From assembly GCA_964428905.1 (NCBI GenBank), contig CAYSAA010000160.1:1-5045 (forward strand): a stretch of 5,045 nt of DNA. The letters run 5' to 3'. Below the pieces are notes generated by a model. That model was given only the letters and a program-made list of their open reading frames with translations, searched no databases and was not told the origin of the DNA. The stretch comes from CAYSAA01 sp964428905 (GTDB taxonomy: Bacteria; Atribacterota; Phoenicimicrobiia; Phoenicimicrobiales; Stramentimicrobiaceae). Made by a program: the position numbers and the translations under genes. Numbering within the stretch: the stretch's first letter is position 1; every line of letters begins with the position of its first letter. Below, piece by piece: positions 1 through 5,045 of the stretch.

Positions 1-1
1 T

Positions 2-175
2 CTTTTTGAAGAAGATATTTTAAATCTATTAAGCCCGGAAGCAGTTGTGAATTCTAAGAAATCTTATGGAGGGACAGCCTTGGCCAGGTTAAATGAAGCC
101 ATCACTGAAGCAGAAGAAATATTAAATCACTGGAGAAATGATGATGGTTACCAATATCCGAACTCCTTAAATTGA
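2..175 (+). CDS. argH: Argininosuccinate lyase, C-terminal fragment (5' end outside window)
   Basis: The open frame runs in from the left edge and ends at TGA 173-175, giving the last 57 residues. Seen: a helical, acidic tail with the segment PEAVVNSKKSYGGTA near fragment residues 12-26, followed by an amphipathic stretch ending in HWRNDDGYQYPNSLN. Known: the C-terminal domain of argininosuccinate lyase carries a 'VV..R.S.GGT' segment just before its final helices; the enzyme splits argininosuccinate into arginine and fumarate, the last step of arginine synthesis, as a cytosolic homotetramer of the fumarase/aspartase superfamily. The catalytic residues lie upstream and cannot be checked. Another superfamily member such as adenylosuccinate lyase is possible but fits this tail less well. 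The gene is probably the end of an upstream transcription unit, because the next gene has its own promoter. Confidence 0.8.
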   Translation, partial: LFEEDILNLLSPEAVVNSKKSYGGTALARLNEAITEAEEILNHWRNDDGYQYPNSLN

Positions 176-209
176 GGTTCGAAGAAACTAATCTTTTTCT
201 TGGCCCGGG

Positions 210-226
210 AAGCAAAACAATTGCTT
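210..226 (+). terminator. Weak hairpin after argH, possible terminator
   Basis: AAGCAA (210-215) and TTGCTT (221-226) form a perfect 6-bp stem around a 5-base loop, extendable by a G-T pair. What follows is T-rich but interrupted (TTGTCTCTATTATTT), so this is at best a poor intrinsic terminator. Its position 35 bases after the argH stop is the main support. Confidence 0.25.
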
Positions 227-255
227 TGTCTCTATTATTTATTAGAATAATCAGG

Positions 256-323
256 CGTAATATATTTGACTTTCCTATTAGTATTTCATATTATTAAAAG
301 TGCGATATTCGTAATATAATATT
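256..323. promoter_or_regulatory. Candidate autoregulatory operator around the MarR promoter
   Basis: The 9-mer CGTAATATA occurs at 256-264, just upstream of the -35 box, and again at 310-318, just after the predicted transcription start. The downstream copy lies in overlapping symmetry: ATATT (305-309) and AATAT (313-317) form an inverted repeat with a 3-base centre, and AATAT-A-ATATT (313-323) is an odd palindrome. The upstream copy overlaps the palindrome AATATATT (259-266). MarR proteins usually bind AT-rich palindromes overlapping their own promoter, so the position fits autoregulation. The DNA is AT-rich here, so chance symmetry is a real alternative. Confidence 0.35.
266..294 (+). promoter_or_regulatory. 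Sigma-A promoter of the MarR-family gene
   Basis: A -35 box TTGACT (266-271, 5 of 6 to consensus) and a -10 box TATTAT (289-294, 5 of 6) are separated by exactly 17 bases. Transcription would start near 301, leaving a leader of about 42 bases before the ATG at 343. This is the best-formed promoter upstream of the regulator and implies that it is transcribed independently of argH. Confidence 0.7.
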
Positions 324-332
324 TTTCTATAC

Positions 333-337
333 GGTGA
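333..337 (+). promoter_or_regulatory. Ribosome binding site that decides the MarR start
   Basis: GGTGA matches the 3' part of the Shine-Dalgarno complement (AGGAGGTGA) and sits 5 bases before ATG 343. An in-frame GTG at 334 lies inside this site and has no Shine-Dalgarno of its own, since the bases before it are only T- and A-rich. ATG 343 is therefore preferred, shortening the protein by three residues. Confidence 0.6.
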
Positions 338-342
338 AACAT

Positions 343-813
343 ATGGGCAAGGAAGAGAAAAAAATTGCGGCTGAAATAGAAGAAATATTTTTACAACTGA
401 CCGAAATGTTATGTGAACATGTTTCTGACAGCAGTTATATGCCTGCTGATAAAACTTCTTTCAATATCACTGAGCATTTTCTCATTGAATTTTTAGGAAA
501 AGAATCCTTTGCTTCTATGAGTAAACTTTACCAAATGGTTCATGTTGCCCCCACTACTATGACCAGTATTGTGGACCGCTTAATCAGGCGTGGTTATTTA
601 AAACGGCGCCGCGCCGAGCAGGATAGAAGAAAGGTTTTAGTTGCTCTTTCAGAAAAAGGGAAGCAATTTTATTATCACCATCACCATGAATCAATAAAGA
701 TATATGTCCATTTTTTATCTACATTACCGGATAAGGGAAAGAAATTTTATCAAAATCTTAGTGAAATAAAACGGAATCTCCATTATCTTAAAGAGTATCT
801 ACGAGATACGTAG
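343..813 (+). CDS. MarR-family winged-helix transcriptional regulator
   Basis: A 156-residue protein, a usual length for MarR regulators, which act as homodimers that leave DNA when they bind a ligand, metal or oxidant. Seen: an N-terminal dimerisation helix (about 4-30), a winged helix-turn-helix (about 40-105) with recognition region TTMTSIVDRLIRRGYLKRR at 71-89, and the family wing signature DRRKV at 94-98 followed by LSEKG. C-terminal helices (about 107-155) complete the dimer interface. Odd: a His cluster YYHHHHES at 110-117, plus C24, E25 and H26 in helix 1 and E44-H45 before the HTH. The zinc regulator AdcR uses an E-H pair and a His-rich stretch at similar places (E41/H42 and E107/H108/H112), so metal sensing is plausible but inferred. 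An alternative GTG start at 334 adds MKH. The next gene, a cation-pumping ATPase, begins 102 bases downstream and is the obvious candidate target. Confidence 0.88.
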   Translation: MGKEEKKIAAEIEEIFLQLTEMLCEHVSDSSYMPADKTSFNITEHFLIEFLGKESFASMSKLYQMVHVAPTTMTSIVDRLIRRGYLKRRRAEQDRRKVLVALSEKGKQFYYHHHHESIKIYVHFLSTLPDKGKKFYQNLSEIKRNLHYLKEYLRDT

Positions 814-814
814 T

Positions 815-843
815 TTGATGTCCAGATGTAGGTATGGTATAAA
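815..843 (+). promoter_or_regulatory. Extended -10 promoter in front of the calcium ATPase gene
   Basis: TTGATG (815-820) and TATAAA (838-843) are 17 bases apart, and the -10 box is preceded by TATGG (833-837), the TRTGn extension of Gram-positive extended -10 promoters. The -35 box starts two bases after the regulator's stop codon, and transcription would begin near 850, leaving a leader of about 65 bases. The pump can thus be transcribed on its own as well as by read-through from the regulator's promoter; no terminator hairpin is visible between the genes. Confidence 0.55.
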
Positions 844-915
844 TCTAATCAAATACTCAAAAAATGAATAAAAAAGAGAAATATTAACAAATAATTTTGA
901 GGTGGGTAAGCAAAA

Positions 916-3693
916 ATGCCAGAAAAGGAAAATGAAAATGAAAATGAAAAGGAAAAGGATCATTCCAAAAAGTTCTATCGAAAGAAAATAAAAGAGATAG
1001 AATCTGATTTTAATACTTCCTTGCGTTCAGGGTTATCTGAATCTGAGGTCAATCAACGTCTGGAAAAAATAGGCCTCAATCAATTAAAAGAGGGCAAAAA
1101 AAGAACCCCCTGGAATATGTTATTGAACCAGTTTAAGGATGTCTTAATCATTATTTTGTTGGTATCCGCGGTGGTTTCCGTATTATTGAGGGAAATCACG
1201 GATGCGATTGTAATTGGAATTATTGTCTTATTGAATGCTATCATGAGTGTTTTACAGGAATATAGAGCGGAGAAATCTTTGGATGCTTTAAAGAAAATGA
1301 CGGTTCAGGAGACATTAGTTATCAGGGATGGGCGGCAAAAAAAGATAAAATCCCATCAGTTGGTTCCGGGAGATATTGTACTTCTTGAATCAGGCGACCG
1401 AATACCAGCTGACCTCCGATTAGTTGAATTGTCTGATATGAGAATTCAGGAGTCGGTATTAACCGGTGAATCAGAACCGGTAGAAAAGAATACACAAATA
1501 ATAAATGCTGAAGATGTTTCCCTGGGAGATCGGAAGAATATGGCCTATATGGGCACTTCGGTTATTGCCGGAAGAGGAAAAGGATTGGTAGTGACAACCG
1601 GTATGGATACCGAGATGGGTCAGATTGCCGGAATGTTGCAGGAGCAAAAACAGGAACTGACTCCCCTGCAAAAAAAGTTAAACCAGGTCGGTAAAAACCT
1701 TGGGGTTCTCATTCTGTTTATTATAGCGATTGTAATTTTAGTGGGTTGCCTGCGAGGAATTGATTTTTTTGATATGTTTTTGACTGGAATTTCACTGGCA
1801 GTGGCAGCGGTTCCGGAGGGATTGCCTGCTGTAGTGACGATTGTGCTTGCACTGGGTGTACAGCGGATGATCAAAAAAAATGCCATTGTAAGGCGATTAC
1901 CGGCCGTGGAAACACTGGGTGCTACCACGGTGATCTGTTCGGATAAGACCGGTACCTTGACCCAGAACCAGATGACAGTTCAAAAACTGGTATTGGTAGA
2001 TAAAGAGATTACTGTAGGGGGTGCAGGATATCAACCATTTGGTCAATTCAGAGAGTATGGTCAGTCATTTCAACCCAGTGACGACCAGACAGTAGCACTT
2101 TTGCTTAAGGCAGCGGCACTTTGTAATAATGCAACCCTAAGACAAGATGAGGATAACCAGCATTGGGAAATTTTTGGTGACCCTACTGAAGGGTCATTGG
2201 TTGTGGTTGCAGTCAAAGCGGGTTATCAAAAAGAAGGTTTAGAAAATGAATATCCGAGATTAAAAGAATTTCCTTTTGATTCAGATCGAAAGAGAATGTC
2301 CACAATTCACCAAACACCGGAAGGTAAAAATGTACTCTTTGTAAAAGGCGCTCCTGACCAGATTATTGGTCGTTGTAAAAAATACAAGGAAAATGGGACA
2401 ATAGCCCAATTTACCGAAACAATAAAGAAACAAATTGTAAAACAAAATAAGGAACTTGCGTCATCTGCACTTCGGGTTCTGGCCATTGCCTATCGGGAAA
2501 TAACAGCACAGGAAAAAGAACGCCTGGATAAAAATGAAAAACTTAATGCTGATAAAATGGAAGACCAATTAATCTATTTAGGATTAATGGCGATGATTGA
2601 TCCGCCAAGAAAAGAAGCTGCTCAGGCGGTGCAAATCTGCCGAAAGGCAGGTATTCGACCGATTATGATAACCGGTGATTATTCTTTGACTGCCCAGGCA
2701 ATTGCTACCCAATTGGATATTTACCGTCCCGATGACCGGATCATTACCGGTTCAGAGCTGGAAAAAATATCCCAGTCAGAATTGGAAAAAGTAGTTTTAA
2801 AAACGACTATCTTTGCCCGGGTATCACCACGGCATAAGCGAAGAATCGTCAGGGCTTTGCAGAAAAATAATCAGGTGGTTGCCATGACCGGTGATGGTGT
2901 AAATGATGCCCCGGCATTAAAGGAATCGGATATTGGGGTGGCTATGGGAATTACCGGTACCGATGTGTCCAAAGAGGCAGCAGATATGATTCTAACTGAC
3001 GATAATTTTTCTTCCATTGTATCTGCTGTGGAGGAAGGAAGAATAATCTATCAGAACATCCGAAAATTTATCCGGTATCTTTTATCCTGTAATTTGGGGG
3101 AAATTATTACCATTTTTATTGCCATTTTGATTGGTCTTCCTCGTCCGCTGCTTCCTATTCAAATTCTATGGGTAAATCTGGTTACCGATGGTTTCCCTGC
3201 CCTGGCTTTAGGTCTTGATCCGGGGGAGGCTGATTTGATGAAACATCCTCCCAGGGATCCTAATGAAGGAATATTCTCCGGCAAGATGGGTTTTAATATC
3301 TTCTCCCAGGGACTATTTATCGGAATAATTACCCTGATTTCCTTTTACTATGGTTATAGCCAATACTCATTAGTAGTAGGAGAGACAATGGCTTTCGGGA
3401 CCCTGAGTTTTTCACAACTATGGCAATCCCTGAATTCCCGTTCTGAACAATATTCATTGCTTAAACTGGGAATTTTCACTAATCGCTATTTAATACTAGC
3501 AATTTTTGTCTCCGGTATATTACAGCTATCAGTCATGTTGATTCCTTATCTACAAACAGTATTTAAGGTGACATCACTAACTTATTTCCAATGGATGATA
3601 GTAATTATCATCTCTTTAACTGCCATACCATATGTGGAAATATTAAAAAAATTAAAGCTGACTTATGAAAAAAATCATTCCATAAGTAACTAA
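916..3693 (+). CDS. Calcium-transporting P-type ATPase (P2A type, SERCA/YloB/LMCA1-like)
   Basis: A 925-residue membrane pump that uses ATP to export Ca2+, possibly also Mn2+, from the cytoplasm, with proton counter-transport in known relatives. Seen in order: charged N-terminal tail (1-20); cation-ATPase N-domain (to about 60); M1-M2 (about 76-91, 97-115); actuator loop with TGES at 183-186; M3 (262-279); M4 with PEGLP at 300-304 (E301 matches SERCA E309); phosphorylation motif DKTGT at 343-347 (D343); nucleotide-binding F454 and KGAPD 477-481; TGD at 586-588; hinge TGDGVNDAP from 658; then M5-M10. Calcium ligands N726 and E729 (M5) and N754, T757 and D758 (M6) are kept, whereas the M8 position of SERCA E908 is Q834. 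No CPC motif or heavy-metal domain is present, which argues against a P1B pump. ATG 916 follows GAGGTG (899-904) with an 11-base gap. Length is slightly above B. subtilis YloB (about 890). Confidence 0.93.
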   Translation: MPEKENENENEKEKDHSKKFYRKKIKEIESDFNTSLRSGLSESEVNQRLEKIGLNQLKEGKKRTPWNMLLNQFKDVLIIILLVSAVVSVLLREITDAIVIGIIVLLNAIMSVLQEYRAEKSLDALKKMTVQETLVIRDGRQKKIKSHQLVPGDIVLLESGDRIPADLRLVELSDMRIQESVLTGESEPVEKNTQIINAEDVSLGDRKNMAYMGTSVIAGRGKGLVVTTGMDTEMGQIAGMLQEQKQELTPLQKKLNQVGKNLGVLILFIIAIVILVGCLRGIDFFDMFLTGISLAVAAVPEGLPAVVTIVLALGVQRMIKKNAIVRRLPAVETLGATTVICSDKTGTLTQNQMTVQKLVLVDKEITVGGAGYQPFGQFREYGQSFQPSDDQTVALLLKAAALCNNATLRQDEDNQHWEIFGDPTEGSLVVVAVKAGYQKEGLENEYPRLKEFPFDSDRKRMSTIHQTPEGKNVLFVKGAPDQIIGRCKKYKENGTIAQFTETIKKQIVKQNKELASSALRVLAIAYREITAQEKERLDKNEKLNADKMEDQLIYLGLMAMIDPPRKEAAQAVQICRKAGIRPIMITGDYSLTAQAIATQLDIYRPDDRIITGSELEKISQSELEKVVLKTTIFARVSPRHKRRIVRALQKNNQVVAMTGDGVNDAPALKESDIGVAMGITGTDVSKEAADMILTDDNFSSIVSAVEEGRIIYQNIRKFIRYLLSCNLGEIITIFIAILIGLPRPLLPIQILWVNLVTDGFPALALGLDPGEADLMKHPPRDPNEGIFSGKMGFNIFSQGLFIGIITLISFYYGYSQYSLVVGETMAFGTLSFSQLWQSLNSRSEQYSLLKLGIFTNRYLILAIFVSGILQLSVMLIPYLQTVFKVTSLTYFQWMIVIIISLTAIPYVEILKKLKLTYEKNHSISN
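922..957 (+). repeat. Six in-frame hexanucleotide repeats at the start of the ATPase gene
   Basis: Six consecutive GAAAAK units (GAAAAG, three GAAAAT, two GAAAAG) occupy codons 3-14 and encode alternating Glu with Lys or Asn. Each unit is two codons, so gain or loss by replication slippage would change the length of the disordered cytoplasmic tail without shifting the frame. The tail precedes the conserved cation-ATPase N-terminal domain and is unlikely to be structured. Confidence 0.85.
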
Positions 3694-3723
3694 CTTACTA
3701 TAATAATGGACACTTACTAAATG

Positions 3724-3753
3724 ATTTGAAAAAATACATTTTGTTCAAATTTT
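3724..3753. terminator. Hairpin between convergent genes, possible bidirectional terminator
   Basis: ATTTGAA (3724-3730) pairs perfectly with TTCAAAT (3744-3750). Inside, AAAA (3731-3734) can pair with TTTT (3739-3742) past one bulged G, leaving the loop TACA. On the plus strand the stem runs into TTTT; the minus strand gives a weaker U-rich exit. It lies 30 bases after the ATPase stop and just past the stop of the minus-strand gene, the right place for a shared terminator. The stem has only one G-C pair per arm, so it would be weak. Confidence 0.4.
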
Positions 3754-3756
3754 ATG

Positions 3757-4158
3757 CTAATGAATAGGCTTCCCTGCATTCGGACCAGGTGTTGTATTAA
3801 AGATTTGTTCAACTTTAAAAATTACCATGCCCTTGGCAGGCAGTGTTTCGTTTTTTGATTTTACCCATTTTGTAAATTCTTTATATTTTGGCCCTTCGTT
3901 AATATAATGGCAAGTACCTTTTAATTGGTACCAAAGTTTTTCTTCAGCTTTATTGGTGAGAATTGATGCTTTGGAGTTTTCCTTGAGGTTAGCAAGCGTT
4001 TTATCGAAGTAGTTATCGGCAAGTAAAACAGTTTCGTCATCTTCAATTCTCTTAATTGCAATCATATTTATATTGGGAATACCTGTTTCACTAGCTGTGG
4101 CAAAAGCAAATGCTTTATCCTCGTTCATAACCTTCTGTATATCTTGTGGTATTTTCAT
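3757..4158 (-). CDS. Pyridoxamine 5'-phosphate oxidase-family FMN-binding split-barrel protein
   Basis: A 133-residue protein of the small single-domain branch of the PNPOx-like family. Members bind FMN or related flavins as homodimers and act in redox reactions, but the substrate of this branch is unknown, so it should not be read as a vitamin B6 enzyme. Seen: a short N-terminal helix, the barrel strand FAFATASETGIPNINMIAI (about 17-35), ETVLLADNYFDKTLANLKEN (about 42-61), which matches the 'LLAD....KTL.NLKEN' core, then YQLKGTCHYINEGP (77-90), and a closing strand ending in TPGPNAGKPI (123-132), a C-terminal signature of this branch. It has no signal peptide or membrane segment. ATG 4158 is chosen because AAGGA lies 9 bases upstream; an in-frame ATG at 4167 would add three residues but abuts the Shine-Dalgarno. 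It is convergent with the ATPase gene and has its own promoter, so co-regulation is not indicated. Confidence 0.85.
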   Translation of the reverse strand: MKIPQDIQKVMNEDKAFAFATASETGIPNINMIAIKRIEDDETVLLADNYFDKTLANLKENSKASILTNKAEEKLWYQLKGTCHYINEGPKYKEFTKWVKSKNETLPAKGMVIFKVEQIFNTTPGPNAGKPIH

Positions 4159-4167
4159 TTGTTTCAT

Positions 4168-4172
4168 TCCTT
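4168..4172 (-). promoter_or_regulatory. Ribosome binding site that decides the start of the FMN protein
   Basis: On the minus strand AAGGA (part of TAGGAAGGA, 4168-4176) is separated from ATG 4158 by 9 bases, a good spacing. The upstream ATG at 4165-4167 directly follows this AAGGA; it could only use the weaker first half of the motif at very short spacing. The later start is therefore favoured, though not certain. Confidence 0.5.
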
Positions 4173-4207
4173 CCTATAATTATTTTTTTGAAACAATACA
4201 ACTTAAC

Positions 4208-4236
4208 ATTATAATGAGATATACATTAAAAATCAA
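4208..4236 (-). promoter_or_regulatory. Sigma-A promoter of the FMN-binding protein gene
   Basis: Read on the minus strand, TTGATT (-35, plus coordinates 4231-4236) and a perfect TATAAT (-10, 4208-4213) are 17 bases apart. Transcription would begin near 4201, giving a leader of about 43 bases. The gene is probably monocistronic, because the next gene in its direction is convergent. Confidence 0.65.
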
Positions 4237-4657
4237 ATAATTATACTATTATTTATTTTATTTAACCATAAAAAAGACTAAGATAAGCCATATGATAATT
4301 TTTCATCTGAAGTCCAAAACAGGCAGTTGTATTGCTTAGAAATATCCAGTTACTATAAAAGAAAAAGCATAACAAAAAGTAACCAAGAAAAAGTTAAACC
4401 TCTTTAAAAAACGTATGGCTTGGTTCAAAAAAACGCTGAAGATACTTTTGCACCTGCCTTATATTGGAATATATTCTGTAAGTTTTCGAAATCAATGGCA
4501 TAGGATGGAATAAAACCTTTCATTATTTGCAACGTAAAGGGAAGATAGAATAGATTTCGCTATATAGTCCTATTTATGATAAAATTTTAAGGTATTTATA
4601 AATCAAATGCACAAAGTGAATTTAATTAAGCTTTCGGTTATTTAAATATTGTTTCTA
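4237..4657. other. Gene-free AT-rich stretch of about 420 bases
   Basis: Neither strand has an open frame with a start, ribosome site and recognisable protein. The longest coding-like stretch I noticed is a 32-codon minus-strand frame (4425-4523) without a Shine-Dalgarno or known family. Structures seen: inverted repeat AACCAAG (4381-4387) with CTTGGTT (4419-4425), a loose GTTACT/AGTAAC pair (4349-4354, 4378-4383), and the 10-bp palindrome GAATATATTC (4467-4476). None resembles a tRNA, a riboswitch I know, or the ends of an insertion sequence. It may be a worn-out gene, an unrecognised RNA or simply spacer. Confidence 0.5.
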
Positions 4658-4691
4658 TTGACAATTATTCGTTCTTTTTTTATGGTATGAT
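4658..4691 (+). promoter_or_regulatory. Promoter of the helicase gene
   Basis: A perfect -35 box TTGACA (4658-4663) is followed 17 bases later by TATGGT (4681-4686, 4 of 6). Five bases further, TATGAT (4686-4691, 5 of 6) is preceded by TATGG (4681-4685), a TRTGn extended -10. The spacer to this second box is 22 bases, too long for joint use with the -35, so either box could be the real one. In both cases transcription starts near 4692-4698, with a leader of about 155 bases. Confidence 0.55.
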
Positions 4692-4701
4692 ATATTTATG
4701 G

Positions 4702-4731
4702 TAAATAAATTTCTTTTAAGTCATTTATTTA
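4702..4731 (+). repeat. AT-only 9-bp inverted repeat in the helicase leader
   Basis: TAAATAAAT (4702-4710) and ATTTATTTA (4723-4731) are exact reverse complements around a 12-base centre, beginning within about ten bases of the predicted transcription start. This could be an operator for a dimeric repressor or a hairpin at the 5' end of the mRNA. It contains no G-C pair, so as RNA it would be only marginally stable. Confidence 0.55.
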
Positions 4732-4850
4732 GAAAACATTTTCCAAAACAAAGTAAAATAAAAGTCCTTTTTATATGAAAACTTGTATTTAAATAAGAAA
4801 CCGAAGAAAAGAATTTTTATGGAAACAAAGAGCCAAACAGGAGTGTAAAT

Positions 4851-5045
4851 ATGAGTTGCGATGTTTCGGCAATTATACAGGAACTGGAGAAGGATTTTAG
4901 TATCCGTCCCTATTTAACGGCATTGGAACACTTACCAGCCCAGGAGGCGCATTTAGATGAATTTCCGGCTTGGTTAGACGGTACATTGGTTAATTACTTG
5001 AAAAAGAATGGGATAGACAGTCTTTATTCTCATCAGGCCAGTGCC
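4851..5045 (+). CDS. DEAD/DEAH-box helicase, MrfA/YprA-like, N-terminal fragment (3' end outside window)
   Basis: The frame opens at ATG 4851 and runs off the right edge after 65 codons. AGGAGTG (4839-4845) stands 5 bases upstream, a strong ribosome site. Seen: the segment LPAQEAHLDEFPAWLD (28-43), then YLKKNGIDSLYSHQASA (49-65). Known: in the superfamily 2 helicases that end in a DUF1998 zinc-binding domain, such as the B. subtilis DNA-repair helicase MrfA (YprA), the N-terminus has an 'LP.R.A....P.WL' stretch and then 'GI..LY.HQA.A' just before the Walker A motif. Gln62 would be the Q-motif-like residue that contacts adenine. Walker A, the DExH box and the zinc-binding cysteines lie beyond the edge, so the exact subfamily is inferred. 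It is a 3'-5' ATP-driven translocase in characterised relatives. Confidence 0.78.
   Translation, partial: MSCDVSAIIQELEKDFSIRPYLTALEHLPAQEAHLDEFPAWLDGTLVNYLKKNGIDSLYSHQASA

Noticed and set aside
247..592. The 11-mer TAATCAGGCGT occurs at 248-258 and again at 582-592 inside the MarR gene
   Set aside because: The second copy encodes conserved-type residues of the DNA-binding domain (LIRRG) and the flanks do not match; a chance repeat is more likely than an operator.
601..618. GC-rich patch (CGGCGCCGCGCCG) in an AT-rich gene
   Set aside because: It encodes the Arg-rich start of the wing (KRRRAE), where CGN codons are expected; its palindromic look follows from that and does not suggest a separate element.
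1471..1671. Minus-strand open frame of 66 codons inside the ATPase gene
   Set aside because: It lies wholly within a strongly supported gene, has no family resemblance and no promoter or ribosome site; it is a shadow of the ATPase coding frame.
1620..1928. Minus-strand open frame of 102 codons inside the ATPase gene
   Set aside because: It overlaps the catalytic core of the ATPase on the opposite strand; the Ser/Thr/Ile-rich composition is what the complement of the pump's codons gives.
4349..4425. Inverted repeats GTTACT/AGTAAC and AACCAAG/CTTGGTT as a possible structured RNA or mobile-element ends
   Set aside because: Arms are only 6-7 bp with loops of 23-31 bases, they overlap each other, and no promoter, terminator or target-site duplication goes with them.
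4698..4778. 26-codon open frame at the start of the helicase leader (MVNKFLLSHLF...)
   Set aside because: Its ATG lies at or before the predicted transcription start, there is no ribosome site, and it is short enough to be random in AT-rich DNA.
4819..4848. Nine-codon open frame METKSQTGV ending two bases before the helicase start
   Set aside because: It could be a coupled leader peptide, but it has no Shine-Dalgarno, and its end simply overlaps the helicase's own ribosome site. Chance is the simpler reading.

Overview
This 5,045-base window looks like chromosomal DNA of a low-GC member of the Bacillota, most likely a clostridial lineage. The reasons are AT-rich intergenic DNA, strong Shine-Dalgarno sites of the GAGGTG/AGGAG type, sigma-A promoters including Gram-positive extended -10 (TRTGn) elements, and protein families typical of that group. 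The genus cannot be told from the sequence. There are five protein genes, two cut by the window edges. I see no rRNA, tRNA, CRISPR array or recognisable insertion sequence.

Layout. The left edge (2-175, +) holds the last 57 residues of argininosuccinate lyase (argH). A 167-base gap follows with a weak hairpin, a very good sigma-A promoter (266-294) and repeats that could be an operator. Next is a MarR-family regulator (343-813, +), then a large P2A-type calcium-transporting ATPase (916-3693, +), which also appears to have its own extended -10 promoter just after the regulator's stop codon. A convergent, FMN-binding split-barrel protein of the pyridoxamine-phosphate-oxidase family lies on the minus strand (3757-4158), with a hairpin in the gap between the two convergent genes and a clear promoter at 4208-4236. 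About 690 bases without a convincing gene come next. They contain the promoter and roughly 150-base leader of a DEAD/DEAH-box helicase of the MrfA/YprA-like type, whose first 65 residues close the window (4851-5045, +).

How the genes may work together. The regulator and the cation pump are adjacent, on the same strand, with 102 bases and no obvious terminator between them, so they look like a regulator-plus-transporter pair. The regulator carries histidine, glutamate and cysteine residues at places resembling the zinc sites of the streptococcal regulator AdcR. It may therefore sense a divalent metal and control itself, the pump, or both. That is inference. The pump keeps the canonical catalytic motifs and most calcium ligands of the SERCA/YloB/LMCA1 family, with Gln in place of the TM8 site-I Glu. 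The flanking argH, FMN-protein and helicase genes show no evident functional link to this pair.

I did not find a clearly new biological system. The most interesting points are the metal-sensor-like features of the regulator beside a calcium-type pump, a 9-bp direct repeat bracketing the regulator's promoter, a hexanucleotide tandem repeat at the start of the pump gene, and the structured long leader of the helicase gene.
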